NCBI GenBank assembly: GCA_900553465.1
Contig: USDT01000003.1
Location: 1 to 64,000 of the forward strand
Length of the DNA stretch: 64,000 nucleotides
Direction: 5' to 3'
DNA from: an uncultured Prevotella sp.
Lineage (GTDB): Bacteria; Bacteroidota; Bacteroidia; Bacteroidales; Bacteroidaceae
This document shows positions 9,529 through 20,010 of the stretch, piece after piece; the first letter of the stretch is position 1, and every line of letters begins with the position of its first letter. Under the pieces are notes generated by a model, which searched no databases, was not told where the DNA came from, and was given only the letters and a program-made list of their open reading frames with translations. A program made the position numbers and the translations under genes.

Positions 9529-10995
9529 ATGGAACTGAGAAAACTTATTAAAAACATAAAGCCCGTTGCCATAAAGGGCGATGACGGAGTTGATATCACA
9601 GGTGTGAACATCAATTCGCGGCTTATAGAGAAAGGCCATCTTTTTGTGGCAATGAAAGGAACACAGGTTGATGGTCACCGCTTCATAGCCAACGCTGTTG
9701 AATCTGGAGCCGTGGCGGTGTTGTGTGAGGATATGCCTGCTGAACCTGCAGAAGGTGTAACCTATGTGCAGGTGGAATCTACGGAAGACGCTGTCGGCAA
9801 GGTAGCGACAATGTTCTACGGTGAACCTTCAAAGAAACTTAAACTTGTTGGTGTGACCGGTACGAACGGTAAAACAACCATTGCTACCTTATTATATAAT
9901 ATGTTCACAAAGTTGGGACACAAATGCGGACTGCTTTCCACTGTGTGCAACTATATTATTGACGAGAAGATACCAGCTGATCACACTACGCCCGACCCTA
10001 TAGAACTCAACTCTCTGTTAGCACGCATGGTGGATGCCGGATGTGAGTATGCGTTCATGGAGTGCAGCTCGCACGCCATTGCACAGAAACGTATCGGTGG
10101 ACTGCACTTTGCCGGCGGACTGTTTACGAACCTCACACGCGATCATTTGGATTATCACAAGACTTTTGAGAACTACCGTGATGCGAAGAAAGCATTTTTC
10201 GATGAACTGCCCAAGACGGCTTTTGCCATTACCAATGCCGACGATAAGAACGGAATGGTGATGGTGCAGAATACCAAAGCTGTGGTGAAAACCTATTCCA
10301 CACGCACTATGGCCGATTTTAAAGGACGTTTGTTGGAGTGTCATTTCGAAGGTATGTATCTTGAAATTGACGGTCGCGAGGTAGGCGTGCAATTCATAGG
10401 AAAATTCAATCTCAGTAATCTGCTTGCCGTTTATGGTGCAGCGGTGATGCTCGGTCAGAAGCCGGAAGACATCCTGCTGGTACTCAGTACACTGCACAGC
10501 GTGAACGGACGACTTGAACCTATACGCTCACCGGAAGGATTTACGGCCATTGTGGACTATGCCCATACACCAGACGCACTGAAGAATGTGCTCAACGCCA
10601 TACATGAGGTGCTCAATGGACGTGGCAATGTCATAACTGTGTGTGGTGCCGGAGGCAACCGTGATAAGGGCAAACGCCCGCTCATGGCACAGGAGGCTGT
10701 GGCACAGAGTGACAGAGTGATAATAACGAGTGACAATCCGCGCTTCGAAGAACCGCAGGATATCATCAATGATATGCTTGCCGGACTGAATGCCCAGCAG
10801 ATGAAGAAAGTCATAAGTATCGCTGACCGTAGGGAGGCCATACGCACGGCGTGTATGATGGCAAACAAGGGTGATGTGGTGCTTATTGCTGGTAAAGGAC
10901 ATGAGGACTATCAGGAAATAAAAGGTGTGAAGCATCATTTCGACGACCACGAGGTGGTGAGAGAATTCATCGGTATAACAGGCCATGAGGCCTGA
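9529..10995 (+). CDS. murE: UDP-MurNAc-L-Ala-D-Glu:meso-diaminopimelate ligase
   Basis: 488 residues. It adds the third amino acid to the peptidoglycan stem. The ATP-binding loop [14 protein letters not shown] is near residue 107. The DNPR motif ([10 protein letters not shown]) near residue 404 is diagnostic of meso-DAP rather than lysine specificity, so the wall is predicted to be of the DAP type. It lies 35 bases after ftsI in the same direction. Confidence 0.95.
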   Translation: MELRKLIKNIKPVAIKGDDGVDITGVNINSRLIEKGHLFVAMKGTQVDGHRFIANAVESGAVAVLCEDMPAEPAEGVTYVQVESTEDAVGKVATMFYGEPSKKLKLVGVTGTNGKTTIATLLYNMFTKLGHKCGLLSTVCNYIIDEKIPADHTTPDPIELNSLLARMVDAGCEYAFMECSSHAIAQKRIGGLHFAGGLFTNLTRDHLDYHKTFENYRDAKKAFFDELPKTAFAITNADDKNGMVMVQNTKAVVKTYSTRTMADFKGRLLECHFEGMYLEIDGREVGVQFIGKFNLSNLLAVYGAAVMLGQKPEDILLVLSTLHSVNGRLEPIRSPEGFTAIVDYAHTPDALKNVLNAIHEVLNGRGNVITVCGAGGNRDKGKRPLMAQEAVAQSDRVIITSDNPRFEEPQDIINDMLAGLNAQQMKKVISIADRREAIRTACMMANKGDVVLIAGKGHEDYQEIKGVKHHFDDHEVVREFIGITGHEA

Positions 10996-11060
10996 AAGAC
11001 CATGAGGTGAATACAGAGATGATCAAAGTAATAGCGTAAAAACAATAAAACGAAAAGCCA

Positions 11061-12329
11061 ATGTTATATTATTTGTTCAGATTTCTGGAAGAGTATGGTA
11101 TTTCCGGGGCCCATCTTTGGGGATATATATCGTTCAGATCTCTTCTGGCACTGATGCTCTCGCTTGTTATATCAGCATGGTTCGGTGAGAGATTCATAAA
11201 ATATCTGCGTTCAAAACAGATTACTGAAACACAGCGTGCAGCCGATATCGATCCGTTCGGAGTCAAAAAAATAGGTGTGCCGTCTATGGGAGGTGTCATC
11301 ATAATTGTTGCCATTCTTGTTCCTGTGCTGCTGCTCGGTCGTCTGCGCAATATTTATCTTATACTTATGATTGTGACGACCGTGTGGCTTGGAATACTCG
11401 GTGGACTGGACGATTACATCAAAATATTCCGTCGCAATAAGGAAGGCCTGAAGGGAAGATATAAGATTGTAGGTCAGGTCAGCATAGGATTGATTGTCGG
11501 TCTTGTGTTGTGGATGTCGCCGGATGTGAAGATGAACGAGAATCTTGCCGTAAAACAACAGGGTGAGGAAATTGTTGTCAAACATCGTACGGAAGCTCGT
11601 AAGTCTTTGAAAACCACCATTCCGTTTGTTAAAGGCCATAATCTTGACTACTCGCACATCATGGGCTTCTGTGGAAAATACAAGACTGCAGCAGGTTGGA
11701 TACTCTTTGTTATCATGACAATTCTTGTTGTTACAGCCGTGTCCAACGGTGCCAACCTTAATGATGGTATGGACGGTATGTGTGCGGGAAACTCGGCCAT
11801 CATCGGTGTGACCATAGGCATACTCGCTTATGTGAGCAGTCACATGGAGTTTGCCAACTATCTTAATATAATGTATATCCCGGGTTCACAGGAACTTGTG
11901 GTGTTTATGTGTGCTTTTGTGGGTGCTCTTATCGGATTTCTTTGGTACAATGCGTATCCGGCCCAGGTGTTTATGGGTGACACAGGCTCGCTTACCATTG
12001 GTGGAATTATCGCCGTTTCGGCCATTATCATTCACAAGGAACTTATGCTGCCGATACTCTGTGGCATATTCTTTGTAGAGAGTCTGAGCGTCATACTTCA
12101 GGTTTATTATTACAAACTCGGAAAGCGGCGCGGCGTGAAACAGCGTATTTTCAAGCGTACGCCTATCCACGACAACTTCCGCACACAACAGGAAATGCTC
12201 GATCCGGAATGTAAATATCTCGTGAAAAAGCCGAAAGGAGCCATTCACGAATCCAAAATTACCATACGTTTCTGGATTATCACGATAATCCTTGCGGCAA
12301 TGACTATAATTACACTGAAAATAAGATAA
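11061..12329 (+). CDS. mraY: Phospho-MurNAc-pentapeptide transferase
   Basis: 422 residues, about ten membrane helices. It transfers phospho-MurNAc-pentapeptide to undecaprenyl phosphate to give lipid I. Conserved catalytic segments are visible: GGLDDYIKI, NLNDGMDGMCAG and FMGDTGSL. A 60-residue hydrophilic insertion (about residues 155-215) makes it longer than the E. coli protein, as is usual in Bacteroidota. Confidence 0.95.
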   Translation: MLYYLFRFLEEYGISGAHLWGYISFRSLLALMLSLVISAWFGERFIKYLRSKQITETQRAADIDPFGVKKIGVPSMGGVIIIVAILVPVLLLGRLRNIYLILMIVTTVWLGILGGLDDYIKIFRRNKEGLKGRYKIVGQVSIGLIVGLVLWMSPDVKMNENLAVKQQGEEIVVKHRTEARKSLKTTIPFVKGHNLDYSHIMGFCGKYKTAAGWILFVIMTILVVTAVSNGANLNDGMDGMCAGNSAIIGVTIGILAYVSSHMEFANYLNIMYIPGSQELVVFMCAFVGALIGFLWYNAYPAQVFMGDTGSLTIGGIIAVSAIIIHKELMLPILCGIFFVESLSVILQVYYYKLGKRRGVKQRIFKRTPIHDNFRTQQEMLDPECKYLVKKPKGAIHESKITIRFWIITIILAAMTIITLKIR

Positions 12330-12359
12330 AAACGCGGTTGACGTATCAACCATCATGAT

Positions 12360-13691
12360 ATGAAAAGAATTGTAGTTCTTGGAGCCGGTGAAAGCGGTGC
12401 CGGTGCAGCCGTTTTGGCTAAAAAGGAAGGTTTCGACGTGTTTGTAAGTGACATGTCTGCCATAAAGGACAAGTATAAGAAAGTGCTTGACGATCATGGC
12501 ATAGAATGGGAGGAGAAACAGCATACGGAGGAGAAAATTCTGAATGCTGATGAGATAATCAAGAGTCCCGGTATACCCAAGGAGGCTCCCATTATAAGAA
12601 AAGCCATGGAAAAATGCATAGGGATAATAAGTGAAATTGAGTTTGCCGGACGTTACACATCGTCGAAAATGGTATGCATAACAGGCAGCAATGGTAAGAC
12701 CACGACAACTTCTCTTATCTATCACATCTTTAAAACAGCCGGACTGGATGTAGGACTGGCAGGAAATATCGGAAATTCGCTTGCTCTTCAGGTGGCCGAG
12801 GATCCACATGACTGCTATGTAATAGAGCTTAGTTCGTTCCAGCTTGACGATATGTATGACTTCCGGGCCAATATCGCTATATTACTGAATATAACGCCGG
12901 ACCACCTCGACCGTTATGACAACTGTATGCAGAACTATATTGATGCAAAAATGCGCATACTGCAGAATCAGACGGATGAAGATTGTTTCATCTATTGGAA
13001 TGATGATCCGGTGGTGACAAAGGAACTTCCGAAATATGCCGTCAGGGCTGCAAGATACGCTTTCTCTGAGACAAAGAATGAAGCATGTGCCGCATTCCTC
13101 GACAATGGAATGTATGAGATAAATACTCCCGGATATTTTGAAATGCCGCAGGAGGAACTTTCACTCAGAGGTAAACATAATATGTATAATTCGCTTGCTG
13201 CCGGTATAGCTGCGGTGGCTGCGGGAATAGATAGCGAAACGCTGCGTAAATGTTTGAGTGATTTTCCTGGAGTGGAACACCGACTTGAGAAGGTTGCTGT
13301 AGTTGATGGTGTGCAATATATCAACGATTCTAAGGCGACTAATGTGGATGCATGCTGGTATGCGCTTGAAAGTATGACCTCTCCGACAGTTCTTATCATT
13401 GGCGGAAAGGATAAAGGCAACGACTATAATGAGATAAAGGATATGGTGACGAAGAAGTGCAGAGCTTTGGTTTATCTCGGAGCAGACAATACTAAGCTGC
13501 ATAATTTCTTTGACCGACTCGGACTTCCGGTGCGCGACACGAACAATATGGTAGATTGTGTGAAGGCTTGTCGCGAACTGGCGCAGTCTGGTGATACTGT
13601 GCTGTTGAGCCCTTGTTGTGCCAGCTTCGACCTGTTTAAGAATATGGAGGATCGTGGCGAACAGTTCAAGGCTCTTGTAAGAGCGCTTTAG
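12360..13691 (+). CDS. murD: UDP-MurNAc-L-alanine:D-glutamate ligase
   Basis: 443 residues. Cytoplasmic Mur ligase adding D-Glu. The nucleotide-binding motif GSNGKTTTTSLI is near residue 109, LNITPDHLDRY and the C-terminal HRLEKV...NDSKATNVDA segments are intact. The N-terminal GAGESGAGAAVLA is the usual UDP-binding Rossmann loop. Co-directional, 30 bases after mraY. Confidence 0.95.
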   Translation: MKRIVVLGAGESGAGAAVLAKKEGFDVFVSDMSAIKDKYKKVLDDHGIEWEEKQHTEEKILNADEIIKSPGIPKEAPIIRKAMEKCIGIISEIEFAGRYTSSKMVCITGSNGKTTTTSLIYHIFKTAGLDVGLAGNIGNSLALQVAEDPHDCYVIELSSFQLDDMYDFRANIAILLNITPDHLDRYDNCMQNYIDAKMRILQNQTDEDCFIYWNDDPVVTKELPKYAVRAARYAFSETKNEACAAFLDNGMYEINTPGYFEMPQEELSLRGKHNMYNSLAAGIAAVAAGIDSETLRKCLSDFPGVEHRLEKVAVVDGVQYINDSKATNVDACWYALESMTSPTVLIIGGKDKGNDYNEIKDMVTKKCRALVYLGADNTKLHNFFDRLGLPVRDTNNMVDCVKACRELAQSGDTVLLSPCCASFDLFKNMEDRGEQFKALVRAL

Positions 13692-13731
13692 TCCGAAAGG
13701 ATAAAATTTGAAACAAGAAAAAGAATCAACT

Positions 13732-15036
13732 ATGAACAAGACTTTTGGAAATATTTTCAAAGGCGATAAGGTGATATGGATGGTTTTCTTTTTCCTTTGT
13801 ATCATCAGCGTGGTCGAGGTTTATTCGGCCTCTTCGCAGCTGACATACAAGGGGGGAAACTACATAGCACCAGTTCTGAAGCACATAAGCATACTGCTGA
13901 TGGGAATTTTTTTCATGGTTGTTACGCTTAATATAAAGTGCAAATATTTCAGAATAGCCTTGCCGCTTATGCTTGGCGTTTCATTTGTGGCACTCATAAG
14001 TGTGTACATAGTTGGCCAAATGACCAATGGAGCGCACAGATGGGTGACGGTCATGGGCATACAGTTCCAGCCATCGGAGTTGGCAAAAGGTACACTTGTG
14101 CTGGCTGTGGCGCAGATTCTGAGCGCTATGCAGACTGAAAAAGGTGCTGACAGACAGGCTTTCAGGTATATATTGACGGTGTGTATGTTTTTCATTCCGC
14201 TTATCATGCTTGAGAACCTTTCTACGGCAGCACTATTGTGTCTGGTAGTTTTTATGATGATGCTGATAGGGCGTGTCCCGGCAAGTCAGCTAGGAAAACT
14301 ACTTGGGGTAACGGCTCTTGTCATATCGGGAGTTTTCGCAATGGTGATGGTTTTCGGTACGGACAGACAACGTGAGAAAACTGTGTCGGATGTGGATGTG
14401 ACACAAGTTGTAGCGGAAAATAAGAAGGAAGAATCTGCAGTGGAGAAAGTGTTCCATCGCTTTGATACATGGAAAGCGCGTATTGACGATTTTATCTATA
14501 ATAAACCGTTGAAAGCAGAGGATGTAGACCTAGACAAGGACGGGCAGTGGGCACATGCCAATATCGCGATAGCATCATCCAATATAACTGGCAAGGGACC
14601 TGGAAATTCGGAGGAATGTGATTTTCTTTCGCAGGCGTTCTCTGATTTTATCTATGCCATCATAATAGAAGAGATGGGGATTATCGGTGCAATATTTGTG
14701 GCGATGCTTTATATTATATTATTGTTCCGTACAGGAAGAATTGCAAATCGGTGTGAGAATAACTTCCCGGCATTTCTTGCTATGGGACTTGCATTGTTAC
14801 TGGTGACACAGGCTTTGTTCAATATGTGTGTTGCCGTGGGACTTGCTCCGGTGACAGGTCAGCCGCTTCCACTAATAAGTAAGGGCGGTACTTCAACAAT
14901 TATCAATTGTGTGTATATCGGAGCAATTCTGAGTATCAGTCGTTCGGCCAAACGTAGAGAGCAGTCTGAACAGAAACCGGGAACCGCTCAAGTGATGGTG
15001 AATGATGTGATGCAACGCAGAATAAAAACCGCGTGA
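13732..15036 (+). CDS. ftsW: Peptidoglycan glycosyltransferase FtsW (SEDS family)
   Basis: 434 residues from the ATG at 13732; a TTG start 24 bases earlier is possible but unlikely. It is a polytopic SEDS protein that polymerises lipid II at the septum with FtsI. The family phrases GAHRWVTVMGIQFQPSELAK, QAFSDFIYAIIIEEMG and PLPLISKGGTS are visible. A hydrophilic loop of about 60 residues (about 220-275) is expanded compared with E. coli. Confidence 0.94.
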   Translation: MNKTFGNIFKGDKVIWMVFFFLCIISVVEVYSASSQLTYKGGNYIAPVLKHISILLMGIFFMVVTLNIKCKYFRIALPLMLGVSFVALISVYIVGQMTNGAHRWVTVMGIQFQPSELAKGTLVLAVAQILSAMQTEKGADRQAFRYILTVCMFFIPLIMLENLSTAALLCLVVFMMMLIGRVPASQLGKLLGVTALVISGVFAMVMVFGTDRQREKTVSDVDVTQVVAENKKEESAVEKVFHRFDTWKARIDDFIYNKPLKAEDVDLDKDGQWAHANIAIASSNITGKGPGNSEECDFLSQAFSDFIYAIIIEEMGIIGAIFVAMLYIILLFRTGRIANRCENNFPAFLAMGLALLLVTQALFNMCVAVGLAPVTGQPLPLISKGGTSTIINCVYIGAILSISRSAKRREQSEQKPGTAQVMVNDVMQRRIKTA

Positions 15037-15094
15037 TGAATTCTATTATTGTCAGAAAATGATTAATTTTGTCATTTGAAACAGGAGGTTGAAA

Positions 15095-16213
15095 ATGGAA
15101 AAAGAGCAGAAAGAACTCAGAGTCATAATAAGCGGTGGTGGAACAGGTGGGCACATATTTCCGGCTGTTTCTATAGCCAATGCCATAAAGACAAAGCGCC
15201 CTGATGCAAAGATATTGTTTGTAGGTGCTTTAGGCAGAATGGAAATGCAGCGTGTGCCTGCAGCTGGATACGAGATAAAAGGCTTACCGATATGTGGATT
15301 TGACCGTAAGAACATGTTGCGCAATATCGTAGTGCTCTATCGTATATGGAAGAGTCAGCGTATGGCACGTAAGATTATAAAGGATTTCAAACCTATGGCT
15401 GCCGTTGGAGTGGGTGGATATGCCAGCGGTCCGACACTTAATCAGTGTGCTTCGATGGGTATTCCATGTCTTATACAGGAACAGAATTCGTATGCCGGTG
15501 TTACCAACAAACTCCTGGCAAAGAAAGCAAAGCGCATCTGCGTGGCATACGAAGGAATGGAACGATTCTTTCCGGCCGATAAAATTGTCATTACCGGTAA
15601 CCCTGTCAGACAATCTCTTATAGAGAACAGCATCAGTCGTGAAGACGCCATAAGGTCATTTGGACTTGATCCGGAGAAGAAAACAATACTGCTTGTTGGT
15701 GGTAGTCTCGGTGCGCGTACCGTAAACGAAAGCATTATGCAGCATCTTGATTTGGTGGAGAACAGCGATGTACAGTTCATCTGGCAGACAGGAAAATATT
15801 ATAATGCAGCCATTATGGAACAGTTGAAAGCTCATAAGGAACTTCCTATGCTTAAGGTGACGGATTTCATCGGCGATATGGGTGCAGCTTACAAGGCAGC
15901 AGACCTTGTGATAAGCCGTGCCGGAGCAAGTTCTATCAGTGAGTTCTGTCTTATAGGAAAACCTGTTATTCTTGTGCCTTCACCGAATGTGGCAGAAGAT
16001 CATCAGACAAAGAACGCAATGGCTCTTGTTAACAAAGATGCGGCACTTTACGTGAAAGATGCAGATGCTCCGCATTCTTTGCTGGCATTGGCTGTTGATA
16101 CAGTGAAAAATTCCGATCTTCTTGCAAAGTTGAGTACAAATATCCGTATGCTTGGAAAGGAAAATTCTGCAGAGATTATTGCTGACGAGGTGATAAAATT
16201 AGCAGAAAGCTGA
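15095..16213 (+). CDS. murG: UDP-GlcNAc:lipid I N-acetylglucosaminyltransferase
   Basis: 372 residues from the ATG at 15095, six bases after an AGGAGG-like site at 15084-15089. Peripheral membrane GT28 enzyme that makes lipid II from lipid I. The N-terminal GGGTGGHIFPA loop and the C-terminal SRAGASSISEF...PSPNVAEDHQTKNA donor-binding segment are intact. Length is normal. Confidence 0.95.
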   Translation: MEKEQKELRVIISGGGTGGHIFPAVSIANAIKTKRPDAKILFVGALGRMEMQRVPAAGYEIKGLPICGFDRKNMLRNIVVLYRIWKSQRMARKIIKDFKPMAAVGVGGYASGPTLNQCASMGIPCLIQEQNSYAGVTNKLLAKKAKRICVAYEGMERFFPADKIVITGNPVRQSLIENSISREDAIRSFGLDPEKKTILLVGGSLGARTVNESIMQHLDLVENSDVQFIWQTGKYYNAAIMEQLKAHKELPMLKVTDFIGDMGAAYKAADLVISRAGASSISEFCLIGKPVILVPSPNVAEDHQTKNAMALVNKDAALYVKDADAPHSLLALAVDTVKNSDLLAKLSTNIRMLGKENSAEIIADEVIKLAES

Positions 16214-16232
16214 GTATGTCTTTTAAATGTAA

Positions 16233-17615
16233 ATGAATATGGAACTTAAAGATATAAAATCTGTATATTTCATTGGAGCCGGAGGCATCGGAATGAGTGC
16301 TTTGGCCCGTTATTTCATGCATAAAGGCGTTGTCGTGGCCGGTTATGATAAAACACCGTCAACTCTTACAGCACAGCTTGAGAAAGAGGGTATGCTTCTT
16401 CATTACGAAGAAGATATTGACAGCATCCCCCAGGCTTGTCGTAATGCTGCGTCATGTCTTGTGATTTATACTCCGGCCATACCTTCTACGCATAAGGAAT
16501 TGATATATTTTAAGGAACACGGTTTTGAAATAGAGAAGCGTGCACAGGTGCTTGGTACAATTACAAGAACTCATAAAGGATTGTGTGTTGCCGGTACTCA
16601 TGGTAAGACAACTACGTCATCAATCTGTGCACACATAATGCACCAGAGTCATATTGACAGCAATGCATTCCTTGGCGGTATATTGAAAAACTATGGAACA
16701 AACTATATTCTCTCACAAAATAGCGACTATGTTGTGATTGAAGCCGATGAGTTCGACCGCTCGTTTCATTGGTTGCGTCCGTGGATAAGTGTTATCACTT
16801 CTACGGATCCAGACCATCTTGATATTTATGGTACCAAGGAAGCATATCTTGAAAGTTTCAACCATTACACGACGCTTATACAGGAGGGTGGTACTCTTAT
16901 TATTCATAAGGATCTTGAAATGCAACAGCATGTACAGGATGGGGTAAAGGTGTATGAATATAGCCTTGATTCCGGTGATTTCCATGCTGAAAATATCAGA
17001 ATCTGTAATGGTGAGATTACTTTCGACTTTGTTTCCCCAATAGAGAATGTAAAGAATGTCGAACTTGGTCAACCGATACCTATCAACATCGAAAACGGTG
17101 TTGCGGCAATGGCAATGGCTCAGCTTTGTGGCTGTACGGCTGAAGAATTGAAATATGGTTTGAAGACTTATCGTGGAGTTGACAGACGCTTCGATTTCAA
17201 GATAAAGACTGACAAACTTGTTTTCCTTTCCGACTATGCCCATCACCCAAAGGAAATATATCAGAGTGCGCGCAGTATACGGCAGTTGTATGCGGACCGT
17301 AAGATAACTGCAATATTCCAACCGCATCTGTACACACGCACCCGTGACTTCTATAAAGATTTTGCTGATGCATTGAGTCAGCTTGATGAAGTGATACTCT
17401 GTGACATATATCCGGCACGTGAACAGCCTATACCGGGAGTCACAAGCCAGCTGATTTACGACAACCTCAAACCCGGTGTGGAAAAGAGCATGATACATAA
17501 AGAAGATGTTCTCGACCTTGTGAAAGGCCGAGACTTCGATGTATTGGTAGTTCTTGGAGCCGGCGATCTTGACAATTACGTGCCACAAATCACAAAGATA
17601 CTTGAGTCTAAGTGA
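16233..17615 (+). CDS. murC: UDP-MurNAc:L-alanine ligase
   Basis: 460 residues. First amino-acid-adding Mur ligase. Motifs: GAGGIGMSALAR near residue 13, the ATP loop GTHGKTTTSSI near residue 119, DPDHLDIYG, and the C-terminal DYAHHPKEI. An in-frame ATG two codons later (16239) is an equally possible start. The stop overlaps the GTG start of ftsQ by four bases. Confidence 0.95.
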   Translation: MNMELKDIKSVYFIGAGGIGMSALARYFMHKGVVVAGYDKTPSTLTAQLEKEGMLLHYEEDIDSIPQACRNAASCLVIYTPAIPSTHKELIYFKEHGFEIEKRAQVLGTITRTHKGLCVAGTHGKTTTSSICAHIMHQSHIDSNAFLGGILKNYGTNYILSQNSDYVVIEADEFDRSFHWLRPWISVITSTDPDHLDIYGTKEAYLESFNHYTTLIQEGGTLIIHKDLEMQQHVQDGVKVYEYSLDSGDFHAENIRICNGEITFDFVSPIENVKNVELGQPIPINIENGVAAMAMAQLCGCTAEELKYGLKTYRGVDRRFDFKIKTDKLVFLSDYAHHPKEIYQSARSIRQLYADRKITAIFQPHLYTRTRDFYKDFADALSQLDEVILCDIYPAREQPIPGVTSQLIYDNLKPGVEKSMIHKEDVLDLVKGRDFDVLVVLGAGDLDNYVPQITKILESK

Positions 17616-18541
17616 AGCGAATCTGGAAAAGGACATTTATCATTTTGCTCGATGTAGTGCTGGGCATTTATATCGTTCTTGCTTTCACCGCGTTCAACAA
17701 ACCCGATGAAACGAAGAAGAAATGTACAAAAGTGAATATTTCGATAGCCGACGAGAGCAACAATGGATTTATCACTGTAGCAGAAATAAAGAAGCGTCTT
17801 GTGGCCGGTGGCATATATCCAAAAGGACAACCATTGCGCTATGTTGACGCCCGAAAAATTGAGGACCGCCTTAAGATGAGTCCGTTTGTGAAAACGGCCG
17901 AATGTTATAAGACTCAAGATGGACAGGTGTTTATCAACATCACGCAGTTGTTGCCGGTCATCCGCATCAAGGCAGACAATGGCGATGATTATTATGTTGA
18001 CGACAAGAACAGCGTTATGCCCAATTCTTCATATGTCAGTAACCTGATTATCGCGAGTGGCAACATCACTCCAAGTTTCGCGACAAACTACATATCCCCT
18101 ATGGGAAAAGCGCTTATGGCAAACGACGTATGGCGTAATCTTATCGAACAGATTCACGTGCTTCCCGGAGGGGGTGTTGAACTCGTTCCTCGTGTTGGCG
18201 ATCATATCGTATACATAGGACGCCTGCCTGAATTCCAGAAGAATGTAAGTCACGAGAAACTGATATCCGATTTTGTTGGTAGAAAAATGACACGTCTTGT
18301 CAAATTTTATAAATACGGATTGTCATATGCCGGCTGGAACAAATACTCGTATATTAATCTCGAATTTGACAATCAGATAATATGCAAGAAACGTTCGCAT
18401 AAGGCAGTTGTCCATAATCCCCAACCGACACCGCAGACTGTGGAGACACAGTCTTCAGCAGCATCGGAAAAACCTGCAACCGATCAGCAGAACAAACAGC
18501 AGAAACAGCAACAAACCGAACAAAAGAAAAAAACATTATAA
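17612..18541 (+). CDS. ftsQ: Cell-division protein FtsQ
   Basis: 309 residues, GTG start overlapping murC. Single transmembrane helix (about 8-28), then a periplasmic POTRA/FtsQ region with the pattern VDARKIEDRLKMSPFVKTAE. The last 50 residues are low complexity, rich in Q, K, T and P. FtsQ links the early and late divisome. The position between murC and ftsA is canonical; no ddl gene lies between, as usual in Bacteroidota. Confidence 0.87.
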   Translation: MKRIWKRTFIILLDVVLGIYIVLAFTAFNKPDETKKKCTKVNISIADESNNGFITVAEIKKRLVAGGIYPKGQPLRYVDARKIEDRLKMSPFVKTAECYKTQDGQVFINITQLLPVIRIKADNGDDYYVDDKNSVMPNSSYVSNLIIASGNITPSFATNYISPMGKALMANDVWRNLIEQIHVLPGGGVELVPRVGDHIVYIGRLPEFQKNVSHEKLISDFVGRKMTRLVKFYKYGLSYAGWNKYSYINLEFDNQIICKKRSHKAVVHNPQPTPQTVETQSSAASEKPATDQQNKQQKQQQTEQKKKTL

Positions 18542-18544
18542 CGT

Positions 18545-19990
18545 ATGGCAAATGAATTTATAGTAGCAATAGAGCTTGGATCATCCAAGATGACCGGCAT
18601 GGCAGGAAGAAAGAATTCCGACGGTAGCATCTCCGTTATTGCTGCCGTGAAGGAGGATGCCGCCTCTTGCATACGCAAAGGTGTTGTTTATAATATTGAC
18701 AAAACGGCTCTTTGTTTGACAAATATCATAAACAAGCTGAAGATGATTCTTAAGACAGAAGTGTCCCAAGTGTATGTGGGCGTTGGAGGTCAGAGCATCC
18801 GCAGCGTCAGAAATGTCATTCAGAAAGATCTTCCTGCGGATACAATTGTTTCGCAGGACCTTGTCAATGAAATCATGGACATCAATCGTGGTGTGACTTA
18901 TCCGGATTATGAAATACTCGATGCCATTACGCTTGAATATAAGGTTGATTCTCAATACCAGATTGATCCGGTTGGAATCCAGTCATCGCATATAGAGGGC
19001 AATTTCCTCAATATACTTTGGCGCAAGTCTTTTTATCGCAGTCTGAACAAATGTTTCGATAGTGCCGGTATTGCAATAGCTGAGATGTATCTTTCTCCTT
19101 TGGCAATGGCTGATGCTGTGCTCACAGAGACTGAGAAACGTTCTGGTTGCATGCTTGTCGATCTCGGTGCAGATACTACTACCGTATCGGTGTATTATCG
19201 TGATATTCTTCGTCACATAGCAGTTATCCCTCTTGGCAGCAGCAATATCACGAAAGACATAGAGTCGCTGCAGATGGATGAGGTTGAGGCTGAGAAGATG
19301 AAGTTGAAGTATGGCAGTGCATACACCGACAACAACGACATTGATGGTACTCTGATGCTTCCGGTCGATCAGGAGCGTTCGGTTGACAGCCGTATTTTTG
19401 TTGAAATAGTCGAGGCTCGCGTCAAAGAGATTGTTGAAAATGTGTGGGCACAAGTGCCGAATGAATATTCCGACAAACTCCTTGGAGGTATTGTACTTAC
19501 CGGTGGCGGTTCCAACATGAGCAACATCGATGTTGTTTTCCGTCAGACAACTCATATTGAGAAGGTGCGTGTCAGCAAGTTCGTACATGCAAGTATAACA
19601 CCGTCGACGCCTAAAATTGTCATTCCGCACGACGGAACCATGAATACCATATGCGGTCTTCTTTTGAAGGGTGACATGAATTGTGCCGGTGAACCTATAT
19701 CCGATGATATTTTTGGAAATGCTCAGCAAAATGCTTCAAACAATAATGTCCAGCGCCAGCCATCAGCTGCCGGAGGTGGAGTGATCAACCGTAAGGAAGA
19801 GGAGGAACGCCGTAAGAAGGAAGAAGAAGAGCGTCGCCGTAAAGAAGAAGAGGAACGCAAGGCACAGGCCGAACAGGAAGAGAAAGAGCGTATTGAGCGC
19901 GAAGAGCGAAAGAAAAATTCTTCAACCAACAAGTTCAAGGAGTCTATGAAGAAATTCTTCAAATCGCTTGTAGCTCCAGAAGATCAGTAA
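18545..19990 (+). CDS. ftsA: Actin-like divisome protein FtsA
   Basis: 481 residues. Actin-fold ATPase with IELGSSKMTGMAG at the N-terminus, the phosphate-2 loop VDLGADTTTVSVY and the adenosine motif VLTGGGSNMSN. It tethers FtsZ to the membrane. From about residue 415 there is a highly charged R/K/E helix of about 50 residues, then an amphipathic C-terminal segment (KFKESMKKFFKSLV) that should bind the membrane. The long charged linker is the main departure from proteobacterial FtsA. Confidence 0.94.
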   Translation: MANEFIVAIELGSSKMTGMAGRKNSDGSISVIAAVKEDAASCIRKGVVYNIDKTALCLTNIINKLKMILKTEVSQVYVGVGGQSIRSVRNVIQKDLPADTIVSQDLVNEIMDINRGVTYPDYEILDAITLEYKVDSQYQIDPVGIQSSHIEGNFLNILWRKSFYRSLNKCFDSAGIAIAEMYLSPLAMADAVLTETEKRSGCMLVDLGADTTTVSVYYRDILRHIAVIPLGSSNITKDIESLQMDEVEAEKMKLKYGSAYTDNNDIDGTLMLPVDQERSVDSRIFVEIVEARVKEIVENVWAQVPNEYSDKLLGGIVLTGGGSNMSNIDVVFRQTTHIEKVRVSKFVHASITPSTPKIVIPHDGTMNTICGLLLKGDMNCAGEPISDDIFGNAQQNASNNNVQRQPSAAGGGVINRKEEEERRKKEEEERRRKEEEERKAQAEQEEKERIEREERKKNSSTNKFKESMKKFFKSLVAPEDQ

Positions 19991-20010
19991 CTTAGACAAA
20001 ATAAAATATT

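Noticed and set aside
19790-19930. DNA repeat array in the 3' part of ftsA
   Set aside because: It encodes a charged Glu/Arg/Lys helix of FtsA; ordinary low-complexity coding sequence.
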